Shown one piece after another: positions 17,576 to 25,243 of a stretch of 64,000 nucleotides of DNA. This stretch comes from Nodosilinea sp. FACHB-131 (GTDB lineage: Bacteria > Cyanobacteriota > Cyanobacteriia > Phormidesmidales > Phormidesmidaceae): NCBI RefSeq assembly GCF_014695395.1, contig NZ_JACJOF010000028.1, positions 84,220 to 148,219 on the forward strand. Reading direction: 5' to 3'. Made by a program: the position numbers and the translations under genes. The notes beneath the pieces were generated by a model. It did no database searches. It was not told the origin of the DNA and saw only the letters and a program-made list of their open reading frames with translations. The first letter of the stretch is position 1; each line of letters begins with the position of its first letter.

Positions 17576-18126
17576 GAAGTAGGCCGGACAAAGCAGCGAT
17601 CGCCGGCATCATAGGAGCGCAGGTTGGGGGCCTGGCTAAATTCCACTTCCTCGTACCCCAGCCTTGCCAGCAGTCGGCGACTCCTGTCGTTGTCTGGATG
17701 CACCGTCGCCCACCACACAGTTTCAGGGACGGCTGTCGCCAGGTAGTCGTGCCACCAGAGCATGGCTTCAAAGGCTAATCCTTTTCCCCACCAGGCTTCG
17801 CCAAACAAGTAGGCGACCTCTCCCCACTCGCCGTACCCGGTTGCCTCAAGACGGCCAATCGTCAGAGCCGGTGGGGCTTTCAAGCGCACGGCTACATTGA
17901 ACCATCGCTCGTTAGCTGAATCCACGGGTCCCTTCGCTCGGCTAGCATACTCCGTTTTGAGGTCGGCGCGAGTTGGCAGGCTCTCAGTCGGCTCGATGAA
18001 AGCGAGGACCGAGGGAGTGACCAAAACCGAAAAGAGCTCGTCGGCATGGGCCGCAGTGAGCGGCTCAAACCACAGATTCCTGCTCTGCATAGGGGCATGG
18101 TTCGCTGCTTGGGTGCGCTCCTCCAT
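17572..18126 (-). CDS. GNAT family N-acetyltransferase
   Basis: The 184-residue protein matches RimJ/RimL-like GNAT enzymes: [17 protein letters not shown] at the start, [19 protein letters not shown] as the acetyl-CoA-binding beta-bulge/helix region, and [20 protein letters not shown] near the end. The substrate (protein N-terminus, amine or antibiotic) cannot be told. ATG 18126 is used; an internal ATG at residue 13 is an alternative. The 3' end overlaps the GET3-like gene by four bases on the opposite strand. Confidence 0.85.
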   Translation of the reverse strand: MEERTQAANHAPMQSRNLWFEPLTAAHADELFSVLVTPSVLAFIEPTESLPTRADLKTEYASRAKGPVDSANERWFNVAVRLKAPPALTIGRLEATGYGEWGEVAYLFGEAWWGKGLAFEAMLWWHDYLATAVPETVWWATVHPDNDRSRRLLARLGYEEVEFSQAPNLRSYDAGDRCFVRPTS

Positions 18127-18367
18127 GATTGCTACCCTACTTGGCGATCGCTGCGCCGATGTCCTATAGCTTTCCTATCCCGTTGATTTATGGTGGTAGG
18201 CACTATTTGTGCTGGTTTGATAATATCCCTGGCAGAGATAGCCTCTGAGCCATACTCTATATAAATAAGTGAGCCAAACTGTAGCGCTGGCCGAGCTGCG
18301 TTATGTTTTAGCTAACGTAGCGGTTACTTTAGCACCAAGAACCGTTAATTGCAGGCAATAACACCCC
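18127..18367. other. intergenic region
   Basis: This is the divergent promoter region between the GNAT gene and the YggT gene. AT-rich sequence near 18225-18275 (TATATAAATAAG) may hold a promoter. No gene was seen. Confidence 0.4.
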
Positions 18368-18793
18368 ATGAGCCAAAGACCCAACGGATACGATGAGTTT
18401 GAACGCAGTCGAGAACTCATTCACAACCAGGAGGTTTATCGTCTCAGGCAGGAGCATGCGCGACTGCGGGAAGCCCAGCGCCGGGCTCGGTTGGCTTGGG
18501 TGCGCAATTCTATTGTGCTGCTGGTCGGTGCCTTAGAGGTGCTGCTGGCGCTGCGGTTGTTTCTGCGGCTGACTAGCGCCAACCCCAACAACCCCTTTGC
18601 TCAAACCATTTACACGCTGTCAGAGCCGTTTATGCGGCCATTCTCGACCCTCTTCATCAGCCCCACTAACGCTGACGCCACTCAAATTTTTGACCTCAAC
18701 AATTTAATTGCCATGGCTATCTATGCCCTGCTGGGGGGCTTGGCGATCGCCCTCGTCAACTACCTCCAAGGCCCAGGTTTCCAAAGTCGCTAA
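18368..18793 (+). CDS. YggT family membrane protein
   Basis: The 141-residue protein begins with a charged helical segment of about 45 residues rich in Arg and Glu, then has two hydrophobic segments (about 48-67 and 110-133) separated by LRLFLRLTSANPNNPFAQTI and LSEPFMRPFSTLF, which is the YggT/Ycf19-like signature. Members support membrane or division-related functions; in plastids and cyanobacteria related proteins affect thylakoid complexes and nucleoid distribution. The charged N-terminal extension is typical of some cyanobacterial members. Monocistronic. Confidence 0.8.
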   Translation: MSQRPNGYDEFERSRELIHNQEVYRLRQEHARLREAQRRARLAWVRNSIVLLVGALEVLLALRLFLRLTSANPNNPFAQTIYTLSEPFMRPFSTLFISPTNADATQIFDLNNLIAMAIYALLGGLAIALVNYLQGPGFQSR

Positions 18794-18824
18794 CTGTTGC
18801 TCACCGCCAATTGGGATTGGGGCG

Positions 18825-19415
18825 TTAGGCCTCTAGCTTGCCCCCCACAAACGGAGTGCTCCAGATCGCCCAGTTTTCTTTGTTAAAGGGCGATCGCCAG
18901 CGGCGAATCAGCTCCAATTCCAACGACTGGCGGGCCTTGCGATCGCAGTCAGCGTGGGGCCAAAAGCCAATGTTCACCGCTACGGACAGTTGGTGAACCC
19001 GGTGGGCTTCCACATAGCTGAGAATGTAGCGTTTGCAGTCGTGTACCCCCTTCCAGCGCTGGTTTGACTTGACGGTTTCGCCCACGTAGAGCAGCACCGC
19101 CGCGTCGTGATCGACCACAAAGTACAGAGCGGGCACGCCCGATTCTTGGAACTGCCCCCGCCAAAACTCGGCATTGCGGGGCGGCAGGGTGAAGGGATCA
19201 ATCGTATCCGCAGGCGAAGCCTCGACGACATCAAACAGCGTCCCCTGCACTGACGGGTCAGACTCGACGGTGGCCTGAAACTGAGCCACCCGCTGCTTCC
19301 AGCCCTGGAGTTCGTCGGCTGGCATGGCTGACCCCGCCGGCCGGTTGTAGGCCCACGACAAATCCGCCGCCCGCAGATCGGTGTCGGAGAGCAAGGAAGG
19401 CTGATAGTCAGGCAT
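18825..19415 (-). CDS. GIY-YIG nuclease-fold protein
   Basis: A 196-residue protein whose C-terminal half matches the GIY-YIG fold: PALYFVVDHDAAVLLYVGET carries the diverged GIY (LYF) and YIG (YVG) strands, followed by conserved helices and SPFNKENW near the end. The N-terminal 85 residues contain a segment TIDPFTLPPRNAEFWRG seen in cyanobacterial homologues. Nuclease activity is not assured, because the first motif is altered. It may be a DNA-repair or mobile-element-derived protein; no transposon context is seen. Confidence 0.75.
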   Translation of the reverse strand: MPDYQPSLLSDTDLRAADLSWAYNRPAGSAMPADELQGWKQRVAQFQATVESDPSVQGTLFDVVEASPADTIDPFTLPPRNAEFWRGQFQESGVPALYFVVDHDAAVLLYVGETVKSNQRWKGVHDCKRYILSYVEAHRVHQLSVAVNIGFWPHADCDRKARQSLELELIRRWRSPFNKENWAIWSTPFVGGKLEA

Positions 19416-19484
19416 GGGGCTACCGGTAGCGGCTACGGCTTTTGATAATAGTGCATAACCCCACAGATAGCGTTGGCGAAGCGC

Positions 19485-20339
19485 CTACAGCCGCGATCGC
19501 AGCGTCTCTGGCCCAATATCCTCCAGGGTGTAGCCCTCGGGGTAGCTGCGAATGGATTGATCAACAAAGAAATCGGGCTCGGTACGCGGCGGTAGACGGC
19601 GCAATAGGCGACTGCGGGCTTTAAGGGCGATATTGGCTAGCTGCTGCACCGCTACCGGCACCGGCTGCCATCCCAGCGCCGCTAGCAAGGGCGGGTCGAG
19701 CAGGCAGGGCAGTCCCCAATTCACTAGTGGTCGGATGACGGCAGGAAACCACGACAGCAGCATGTGTCGGGTGGCGTCAGCGACCCGCTGGTTGGTGGGA
19801 GCATAGGCAAACTGCTCAGCCTCAAACTCGCGGTTGAACTGCTCAAACGTCTCGTAGGTCGGCGGAATGTCTTGGATACCCATGCGATCGCCAATCGCTC
19901 GCCAGAAGTAGTAGCAGGCCAGCCGCTCCTGCTGACAAAAGGGCCGCCAACCAAAGCGATCGCACCACCGCACCGGCTCATACACAAAGGTCGAGAGCAC
20001 GTAGAGGAAGTCGCGGTTGCCGATAGCATAGTGGCGATGAATGGCATTCATGCGCTGAATAAACGCTTCGCCTCGGGGGCTGTCGTAGCCGTGCTTGAAC
20101 ACCTCAGACACCACAATGCCAGTGTCGTCGTAGCGCTTTTGGGCATGGTGGCGAAACTCACCCGTTTTATCCAGCAGCGCCGATACGCTGGGGATGCAAA
20201 ACGTTCGCAGCAGAGCAACCTCCAGGGCGCGGGTGACATCCCAGGGGAACTCGTAGCCCGCCAGCAGGCAGCAGATTTCGACATGGTCGCGCTCGGGGTC
20301 GAGGCTCTGAATGCGGCGTAGGGTGGCGTAGCGATCCAT
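19485..20339 (-). CDS. MpaB/DUF2236-type oxygenase-like protein
   Basis: The 284-residue protein resembles the oxygenase MpaB family (DUF2236, related to latex-clearing protein): RTFCIPSVSALLDKTGEF, an AIHRHYAIGNRDFLYVLSTF segment and VYEPVRWCDRFGWRPF. Such proteins are thought to bind heme through conserved histidines and oxidise lipophilic substrates. The substrate is unknown. It ends 24 bases... more exactly it lies upstream of nothing else in its orientation except cobO, whose stop is 42 bases from this start codon, so the two may be co-transcribed. Confidence 0.75.
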   Translation of the reverse strand: MDRYATLRRIQSLDPERDHVEICCLLAGYEFPWDVTRALEVALLRTFCIPSVSALLDKTGEFRHHAQKRYDDTGIVVSEVFKHGYDSPRGEAFIQRMNAIHRHYAIGNRDFLYVLSTFVYEPVRWCDRFGWRPFCQQERLACYYFWRAIGDRMGIQDIPPTYETFEQFNREFEAEQFAYAPTNQRVADATRHMLLSWFPAVIRPLVNWGLPCLLDPPLLAALGWQPVPVAVQQLANIALKARSRLLRRLPPRTEPDFFVDQSIRSYPEGYTLEDIGPETLRSRL

Positions 20340-20381
20340 GGGGAGTGGATGGTGGATAAGTAGGTGAGTGGATGGGTGGAG

Positions 20382-21059
20382 TTAGTATTCAATGCCGGGT
20401 TGGGCTTTGATGCCCTGTTCGCGGAAAGGGTGCTTCACTGGGGTCATCTCCGTCACCAGGTCGGCCTGGTCGATTAGCGCCTGGGGTGCGCCTCGTCCGG
20501 TGAGAATGACGTGGGTCATCTCCGGCTTTTCGGCTAGCCCCGCCGCCACCTGATCGACGCTCAGAAAACCGTGCTTGAGGGCAATGTTAATTTCGTCGAG
20601 CAAAATAGTTTTGTATTCGGGGTTACGGATGTAGGAAAGGGCGGTTTCCCAAGCGGTTTGGGCCGTTTGGGTATCGCGATCGCGGTCCTGCGTATCCCAG
20701 GTAAACCCTTCGCCCATGGCGTGGAAGGTGAGCTGGTCGCCAAACCGCTCTAGCACGGCCTTTTCCGCCGGTTCCCACGCGCCTTTGATAAACTGCACGA
20801 TCGCTACTTTGTAGCCGTGGCCAACAGAGCGCAGCACCATGCCCAGGGCGGCGGTGGTTTTGCCCTTGCCGTTGCCGGTGTTGATAATTACCAAACCCTT
20901 TTCGACATTGCGCTCGGCGATGCGCTGCTGCTGCACCTCCTGGCGGCGCTGCATTTTGCGGCGATACTGCTCTTCAGATAAACCTGCCCCTTCAGCCTCT
21001 TGGGTCAGGGCGGCGGCAGCAGCATCGAGGGGATTGGCGGTGTCAGTAGGTTGAGTCAT
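20382..21059 (-). CDS. cobO: cob(I)yrinic acid a,c-diamide adenosyltransferase
   Basis: The CobO/BtuR adenosyltransferase transfers the adenosyl group of ATP to corrinoid cobalt in the synthesis or salvage of B12-type cofactor (pseudocobalamin in cyanobacteria). Visible are a P-loop NTGNGKGKTTAALG (around residue 60-73), VAIVQFIKG, the acidic ILLDEINIALKHGFL and HVILTGRGAP. The N-terminal basic helix (EEQYRRKMQRRQEVQQQR) is typical. Length of 225 residues is normal. No cobalamin riboswitch was recognised upstream. Confidence 0.93.
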   Translation of the reverse strand: MTQPTDTANPLDAAAAALTQEAEGAGLSEEQYRRKMQRRQEVQQQRIAERNVEKGLVIINTGNGKGKTTAALGMVLRSVGHGYKVAIVQFIKGAWEPAEKAVLERFGDQLTFHAMGEGFTWDTQDRDRDTQTAQTAWETALSYIRNPEYKTILLDEINIALKHGFLSVDQVAAGLAEKPEMTHVILTGRGAPQALIDQADLVTEMTPVKHPFREQGIKAQPGIEY

Positions 21060-21129
21060 GGGGTTTCAGATAAAGGGTGAGGCGGGCAAAACGCATGGAT
21101 CAGCCGCATGGGCCTAGATAGTTTCTGCA

Positions 21130-21329
21130 CTATTTAGCCAGATTAAGCTGCTACGACACACTAGAGCGATCGTACACCCAGCCAAATCGCTGGCTAAAGC
21201 CGTAGTCATTCAGCGGCATCAGCACTTCGCCACCGGATGAAAGCTGCTCAAAGGCCTGGTTAAGCTCAGCTTCACTGCTTAATCGACGAATAGCAAGAGG
21301 GGGTTAAAGGAAAAGACATACGGGGTCAT
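21130..21329 (-). pseudogene. decayed VOC (PhnB-like) family gene
   Basis: After an AGGAGG ribosome site, ATG 21329-21327 begins MTPYVFSFN, like the start of VOC/PhnB-like proteins. The middle of the gene is missing and the frame shifts. The remaining C-terminal piece reads LSSEAELNQAFEQLSSGGEV and MPLNDYGFSQRFGWVYDR, the typical PhnB-like end, but the tryptophan expected in the final VSWQLNLAK is a TAG stop (21153-21151). The expected natural stop follows at 21132-21130. Thus it has both an internal deletion and a nonsense change. Family assignment is from remembered motif similarity. Confidence 0.72.
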
Positions 21330-21449
21330 AGCCTCCTCAGCGGACTTCAAACATGGGGAACGGGGCAACGACTGGCCATGCTCGATTGTGAGTTAAGGAC
21401 AAGCCATTGTGACAACGCCCTTAGCAGATGCTAGAATGGTGCAGCCTAA

Positions 21450-21522
21450 GGGCATGTAGCTCAGTGGATAGAGCACTAGATTCCGGTTCTAGGGGTCGCA
21501 GGTTCGAATCCTGCCATGCTCG
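21450..21522 (+). tRNA. trnR-CCG: tRNA-Arg (anticodon CCG)
   Basis: Acceptor GGGCATG (21450-21456) pairs with CATGCTC (21515-21521) with one G-U pair; discriminator G21522. The anticodon stem CTAGA/TCTAG encloses TTCCGGT, anticodon CCG. T-loop GTTCGAATC is standard. CCA is not encoded. Confidence 0.97.
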
Positions 21523-21549
21523 TTTCTGATATAGCAAGGGATTCACCCG

Positions 21550-21588
21550 CTCCGTAGCCTCTCCATCTGGTGGAGGCTGCGGAGTTTT
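21550..21588 (+). terminator. intrinsic terminator after tRNA-Arg
   Basis: A 12-bp stem (21550-21561 with 21573-21584, one G-U pair) of CTCCGTAGCCTC/GAGGCTGCGGAG is followed by TTTT. It lies 27 bases behind the tRNA. Confidence 0.75.
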
Positions 21589-21765
21589 GGGTTTAGACCC
21601 TGTCCAATTTTATGCCGTAGGGGTAACGCCCATTCTAGGGCACATCCCCCTGAGGATGTTCTTTTGCTGAGGGTTGAGGCCTATTTCAGTATCCCTAGGC
21701 CAGTCTTTGTTTGACTACCTACCTTCAGCGATCGCCAAGTAGCAAATGAAGCTTAACTGGTAACC

Positions 21766-21801
21766 TCGCAAGCTTAGTTAGTTAACTTTGTAAGCTTGCG
21801 A
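21766..21801. repeat. 11-bp perfect inverted repeat
   Basis: TCGCAAGCTTA (21766-21776) is repeated inverted as TAAGCTTGCGA (21791-21801) around a 14-base AT-rich loop. No T-run follows. It may be an operator or structural element. Confidence 0.6.
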
Positions 21802-22103
21802 CGTTGTGAATGCGATCGCGGTGGTCACCACAGCATTGATGGAAATAACTGCGACTTGTAGCGTCAGAACCACACCGCAATGCTGAGCAAGTTGATCAGG
21901 AACTTGAGAGACAGAAAAAAGCTGTCTTAAAGGATGCAGCTTGCGTCCTATTAGTCTTGTCTCATGAACCAGCCCAACCCTCTGTTGAGTTATCCGCCTA
22001 AACCATGGTAGGAACCACACCATTAATCAGCCCTTAGATCAAGACCATCATGAATTTGGCTATCTAGAATAGAACCTGTACGCCGCTCTCAAATTAAATT
22101 GCT

Positions 22104-22697
22104 ATGAGTTTGCGCGATCGCTTCAGTCAAATTAGCGGACAGACCCGCTTTGTCGTGTGTCGCATTTTTGTGCATCTCTCAGGCCGAGAAGTAGCACCAC
22201 TTCTGGGTGTGCTCAATCAAGCAGTACGTGAGGCGATTAACTCAGAAGGTGATATGCAGGTGTTGGGCAATCAACTCGTGCAGGTCTGCGAAAGCTTGCT
22301 GGAGTACGAAACGTTTTGGCAATCGGCAGCCAACGAAGGAGATGTTCTTTGGGATGAGGGCGATGCTGGAGATTATGTGAATGAGCTATTTACCGACTCG
22401 GCTGCACGTTATGGTAGCGAAATAGGGTCTGACTCCAATGGAAATGAGAATTTCGCCATCCCCGTGACACAAAATGTGGTCGTCATGCTCACAGTTGCCT
22501 CTGAAGGCGAAGTGCCTGAATTAGAAACTAACCTAGCCGACGTCACTGCTTTGAAGGCAGGCTTAAAAGCTCTAGTCAACCTGAATTATAGGGGAACTTT
22601 AAGAGCAATTCAGATGCATTTTTCTCCTGCCCAATTGGGTGACGAACTCACATCAGACCAACTGATCGAAAATTTTCCTGAACTCATTCCGCTCTAG
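22104..22697 (+). CDS. DUF1517-type cyanobacterial protein
   Basis: The 197-residue protein lacks a signal peptide and ends with VVVMLTVASEGEVPEL and DVTALKAGLKALVNLNYRG, then DELTSDQLIENFPEL, which is the C-terminal pattern of DUF1517 proteins found in cyanobacteria and plastids (where the family is tied to the thylakoid). Family members are usually longer with an N-terminal membrane part; this one is only the soluble domain. It is followed after 35 bases by a lipoprotein gene, probably in one operon. Function unknown. Confidence 0.7.
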   Translation: MSLRDRFSQISGQTRFVVCRIFVHLSGREVAPLLGVLNQAVREAINSEGDMQVLGNQLVQVCESLLEYETFWQSAANEGDVLWDEGDAGDYVNELFTDSAARYGSEIGSDSNGNENFAIPVTQNVVVMLTVASEGEVPELETNLADVTALKAGLKALVNLNYRGTLRAIQMHFSPAQLGDELTSDQLIENFPELIPL

Positions 22698-22732
22698 TTT
22701 TTGTGATTCACAACGCTTCTCCCCTAACTACA

Positions 22733-23590
22733 ATGATGCGCAAACTTTCTGCTTCTTTATTAGCATTGGCCCTAGTGTGGTCGTCGGTTAGTTGCACTAG
22801 TCCAGTAGATTACTCCACGTCGCAACCAGCACCGCAACCTCCGCAAGAAACAACTGTCCCTGCTGCTAGCTCAATTACAGACGGGGCTTACCCGGTGCAG
22901 CAAGCTACCTACGATGACAGTTCGGGTGAATACAGCCTAGTATTGCTCAACACTGCCCCTGAGCAGTCGATGTTTCGCAGCGCCAATTTGCCGTTGGCAC
23001 GCCTAACCGACGAAGAAATCTCTGCGGGCAAATCGAGTGAACTGCGCGTTGAAAACGGACAGCCAGCGCTGTATCTGACACCCGACTTTCGCATTGAATA
23101 TGTTCACAACGTTACGGCAACTCAAACCGACCCGCAGACTGGACAGGAACAAGTCGTCATTGTTCGTCGAGAGCCAAGCTTTTGGACTCCATTTGCAGGA
23201 GCGCTAGCGGGTCAGGCGATCGGTAGCTTACTCTTCCGTCCGCAGTACTACATGCCGCCACTTTATCAACCGGGTGTAGCCCTAGTCGGCCATGGCGGTT
23301 ATGGACGAAGCTACAACGAAGCCGTTTCGCGCTATCAGTCACGCTACAAGGCACCCCCTGCTGAACATCGGAACCGTCAGTATCGAGCCAGCGGCAGACT
23401 ACGCTCGCCTGGTAGCACTGCCCCACGTGTTAATACCAATAGACCTTCAGGCAATGGTGTCGGCAACAGCAATTTGCGACGTAACAACCGACGAAATGAG
23501 CGTGCTCGGCCTTCAGGCGGTAGTTTTGGTAGTTCACAACGCCGCTCCGCCCCACGCCGTAGCCCTTCCAGATCCGGCAGACGGCGGTAA
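22733..23590 (+). CDS. lipoprotein with basic Ser/Arg-rich tail
   Basis: I do not recognise the family. From ATG 22733 (or 22736) the first 22 residues form a lipoprotein signal ending SSVSC. A proline-rich linker follows, then a globular part with SGEYSLVLLNTAPEQSMFRS and PDFRIEYVHNVTA. A hydrophobic segment WTPFAGALAGQAIGSLLF is followed by a Tyr/Pro stretch and a C-terminal 80 residues that are dominated by Arg, Asn, Ser and Gly (ending RRSPSRSGRRR). The tail is strongly positive and probably disordered, suited to binding anionic polymers. A GTG at 22703 would add ten residues. Confidence 0.68.
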   Translation: MMRKLSASLLALALVWSSVSCTSPVDYSTSQPAPQPPQETTVPAASSITDGAYPVQQATYDDSSGEYSLVLLNTAPEQSMFRSANLPLARLTDEEISAGKSSELRVENGQPALYLTPDFRIEYVHNVTATQTDPQTGQEQVVIVRREPSFWTPFAGALAGQAIGSLLFRPQYYMPPLYQPGVALVGHGGYGRSYNEAVSRYQSRYKAPPAEHRNRQYRASGRLRSPGSTAPRVNTNRPSGNGVGNSNLRRNNRRNERARPSGGSFGSSQRRSAPRRSPSRSGRRR

Positions 23591-23902
23591 TATCTTAGTA
23601 ATCCACACGAAAGCTAGTTGAATTCACCTTCGGTAAAGACAATGGAGAACTCAACTAGCATCCCGTGAGGGTGCCGAACCGAAAGCTAGAACTGCAAGGG
23701 AGCTAGCCTTTAGTTTGGCACCCTTAATCCGGCATGATTAAGGAAAACTACATTCTCTCTTCCCTGCCTAGAAACATTTCCTGCAAAAATAACTCACTCA
23801 ATGCACCGTAGAAGTGTAACCGTATCATTCATACTTGTAAGGTAGAAGTGACATTAACAGCGTTGGCTAGCACTTCACTAAATCTGTTAAGGCATTGAAC
23901 TG
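23591..23902. other. intergenic region with large imperfect hairpin
   Basis: Holds the hairpin at 23669-23723, a short TTAATC/GATTAA dyad directly behind it (23724-23741), and AT-rich sequence before the next gene. Confidence 0.5.
23669..23723 (+). repeat. 20-bp imperfect inverted repeat
   Basis: Arms 23669-23688 and 23704-23723 (GGGTGCC...GGCACCC at the outer end) match at 16 of 20 positions plus two G-U pairs, with a 15-base loop. It lies about 80 bases after the lipoprotein gene. A terminator is possible, though no long T-run follows. Confidence 0.6.
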
Positions 23903-24211
23903 ATGTCTATTCGATTTACTATCGCAACGCCACTTGGGTTTAGTGTCAGAACTACCGATGCTTACTGGCAGAAATTAATCATTAAACATCCGGATATAGC
24001 CGATCTTGAAGGTCTTGTGCAGCAAGTGCTCTACAACCCCGATGAAGTGCGCCAGAGCAGTCGCGATGAAAGCGTATTGCTGTTTTATTTACTAAGTAAA
24101 CCTCAGCGCTGGGTCGTTGCTGTCGCTCGGCGCTTGAATGGGGAAGGATTTCTGAGCATAGCTTATCAAACCGACGCCATTAAAGAAGGAGTAGTACTAT
24201 GGCACAAGTAA
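23903..24211 (+). CDS. putative RelE/BECR-fold nuclease-like protein
   Basis: The 102-residue protein has YWQKLIIKHPDIADLEGLVQ, VLYNPDEVRQSSRDESVLLF and WVVAVARRLNGEGFLSIAYQ, ending DAIKEGVVLWHK. This is the pattern of cyanobacterial DUF4258/PBECR-like proteins: conserved His in KHP, a strand-turn with SxxD, and a final strand with T-D-x-IK-G. They are thought to share the RelE/barnase-EndoU fold. Pairing with a DUF2283 gene that overlaps by 13 bases suggests a toxin-antitoxin unit. The family name is less certain than the general type. Confidence 0.62.
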   Translation: MSIRFTIATPLGFSVRTTDAYWQKLIIKHPDIADLEGLVQQVLYNPDEVRQSSRDESVLLFYLLSKPQRWVVAVARRLNGEGFLSIAYQTDAIKEGVVLWHK

Positions 24212-24423
24212 AAGTCTTTTATGAACCTGAGATGGAGCTGCTCACGGTCTTTTGGCAAAGCCCACGTCCTAACCAACTTTGTCCTGAACTTAGCGATGGT
24301 GTTATTCTTATTAAAGACTCCGATAACGGTGAACCAATTGGGATGGAGCTGTTGTCTTATAAACCCGGCGATGCCCGTTTTGACTCAGTTAGCGTAGAAA
24401 TTGGGGCAACTCAACTTGCTTAG
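24199..24423 (+). CDS. DUF2283 protein, probable antitoxin partner
   Basis: The 74-residue protein matches DUF2283: KVFYEPEMELLTVFWQSP at the start, DGVILIKDSDNGEPIGMELL in the centre. DUF2283 proteins are small beta-rich proteins often encoded next to DUF4258/RelE-like genes. The ATG at 24199 lies inside the end of the upstream gene (13-base overlap), so they are translationally coupled. The antitoxin role is inferred from the context. Confidence 0.78.
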   Translation: MAQVKVFYEPEMELLTVFWQSPRPNQLCPELSDGVILIKDSDNGEPIGMELLSYKPGDARFDSVSVEIGATQLA

Positions 24424-24612
24424 TTTGTGAGGATGCAACCTCTCGTGAATACTCTCTGTTGTCTCTGGGCTAAAAACTTTCCCTCTACAGTTAGCACACA
24501 TACAGTTTGTAGCTAACTCAAGTGCCAATGCGATCGCAATCATTCACCAGGCACGGGTGGGATGGAGAGAACTTCTCTGCCGTTAGACCAAACCGTTCCC
24601 AACGTGGAGGAG

Positions 24613-25095
24613 TTAAGGCCGAGACAAGGAGCTTTTTCTAATGGCAGCGGCACTGGTGCCTGCGATCGCCCCCCAGACAATAGTCGCTACCAGGCTGAAA
24701 GCAACGGCCCGAGTATCGGTCGAGTAGTCGGTAGCGCCGCCACCACTCAGCCCAATCATGAGGTTGATGGGCACCACAAACAGCGCCAGATAGACCAACC
24801 CAACCGTGCCGCCGCCTAAGGCTGCCCCTCTCGCCAATCGTCGCGTCGTGCCGCCTAGAGCACCCCCCAGCCCTCCCAACCCAGCGGATAGCCCAAAAAA
24901 TATCCAGGCCGGGTAAGACGATACCAGGGCAGGCAAACTAATGCCCACATGATTCCGAAAAAACGGCCCGCCCCAGTTAAACACGTAGTAAGAAAAGAGC
25001 ACCGCAATTAGATACTGGCCGACGCCGCCTACCAAGGCCCCAACCACGCTGCCCAGCCAGAGGCGTTTGCGGCTTGCTGAAACCTGTTTTCCCAT
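24613..25095 (-). CDS. hypothetical four-helix membrane protein
   Basis: Not recognised. From ATG 25095 the 160-residue protein has about four hydrophobic segments, several glycine-rich (VVGALVGGVGQYLIAVLF; FFGLSAGLGGLGGALGG; GTVGLVYLALFVVPINLMIG; FSLVATIVWGAIAGTSAAA). A longer in-frame start at 25167 would add a 24-residue polar N-terminus. Glycine-zipper-like helices suggest close packing in the membrane. No operon partners; function unknown. Confidence 0.6.
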   Translation of the reverse strand: MGKQVSASRKRLWLGSVVGALVGGVGQYLIAVLFSYYVFNWGGPFFRNHVGISLPALVSSYPAWIFFGLSAGLGGLGGALGGTTRRLARGAALGGGTVGLVYLALFVVPINLMIGLSGGGATDYSTDTRAVAFSLVATIVWGAIAGTSAAAIRKSSLSRP

Positions 25096-25243
25096 GGCGT
25101 TTGGCTCAAAGGGTAGAGGGAAACTTACAGCCGTCGAGTCGGTGGGGTTGACCAAGGCTGCGTGCATTGGGTTAGCTGGGCCTGAAGATTCCTTCAGGCC
25201 CAGCGCCAGGACTCTTTCACGGCAAAAGCGATCGCCTTGCTAG

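Larger units (their letters stand above)
21523..22103. other. intergenic region between tRNA-Arg and DUF1517 gene
   Basis: About 580 bases with the tRNA terminator, an 11-bp inverted repeat at 21766-21801 and two HIP1 octamers. A minus-strand ORF of 81 codons (21778-22023) has no recognisable family and overlaps the inverted repeat; I do not call it. The downstream end should carry the promoter of the DUF1517 gene. Confidence 0.5.

Noticed and set aside
21060..21449. Cobalamin riboswitch upstream of cobO
   Set aside because: No B12-box or typical conserved core was found; the region is instead occupied by a decayed VOC gene.
21778..22023. Minus-strand ORF of 81 codons
   Set aside because: It overlaps an inverted repeat, has no family similarity and no ribosome-binding site.
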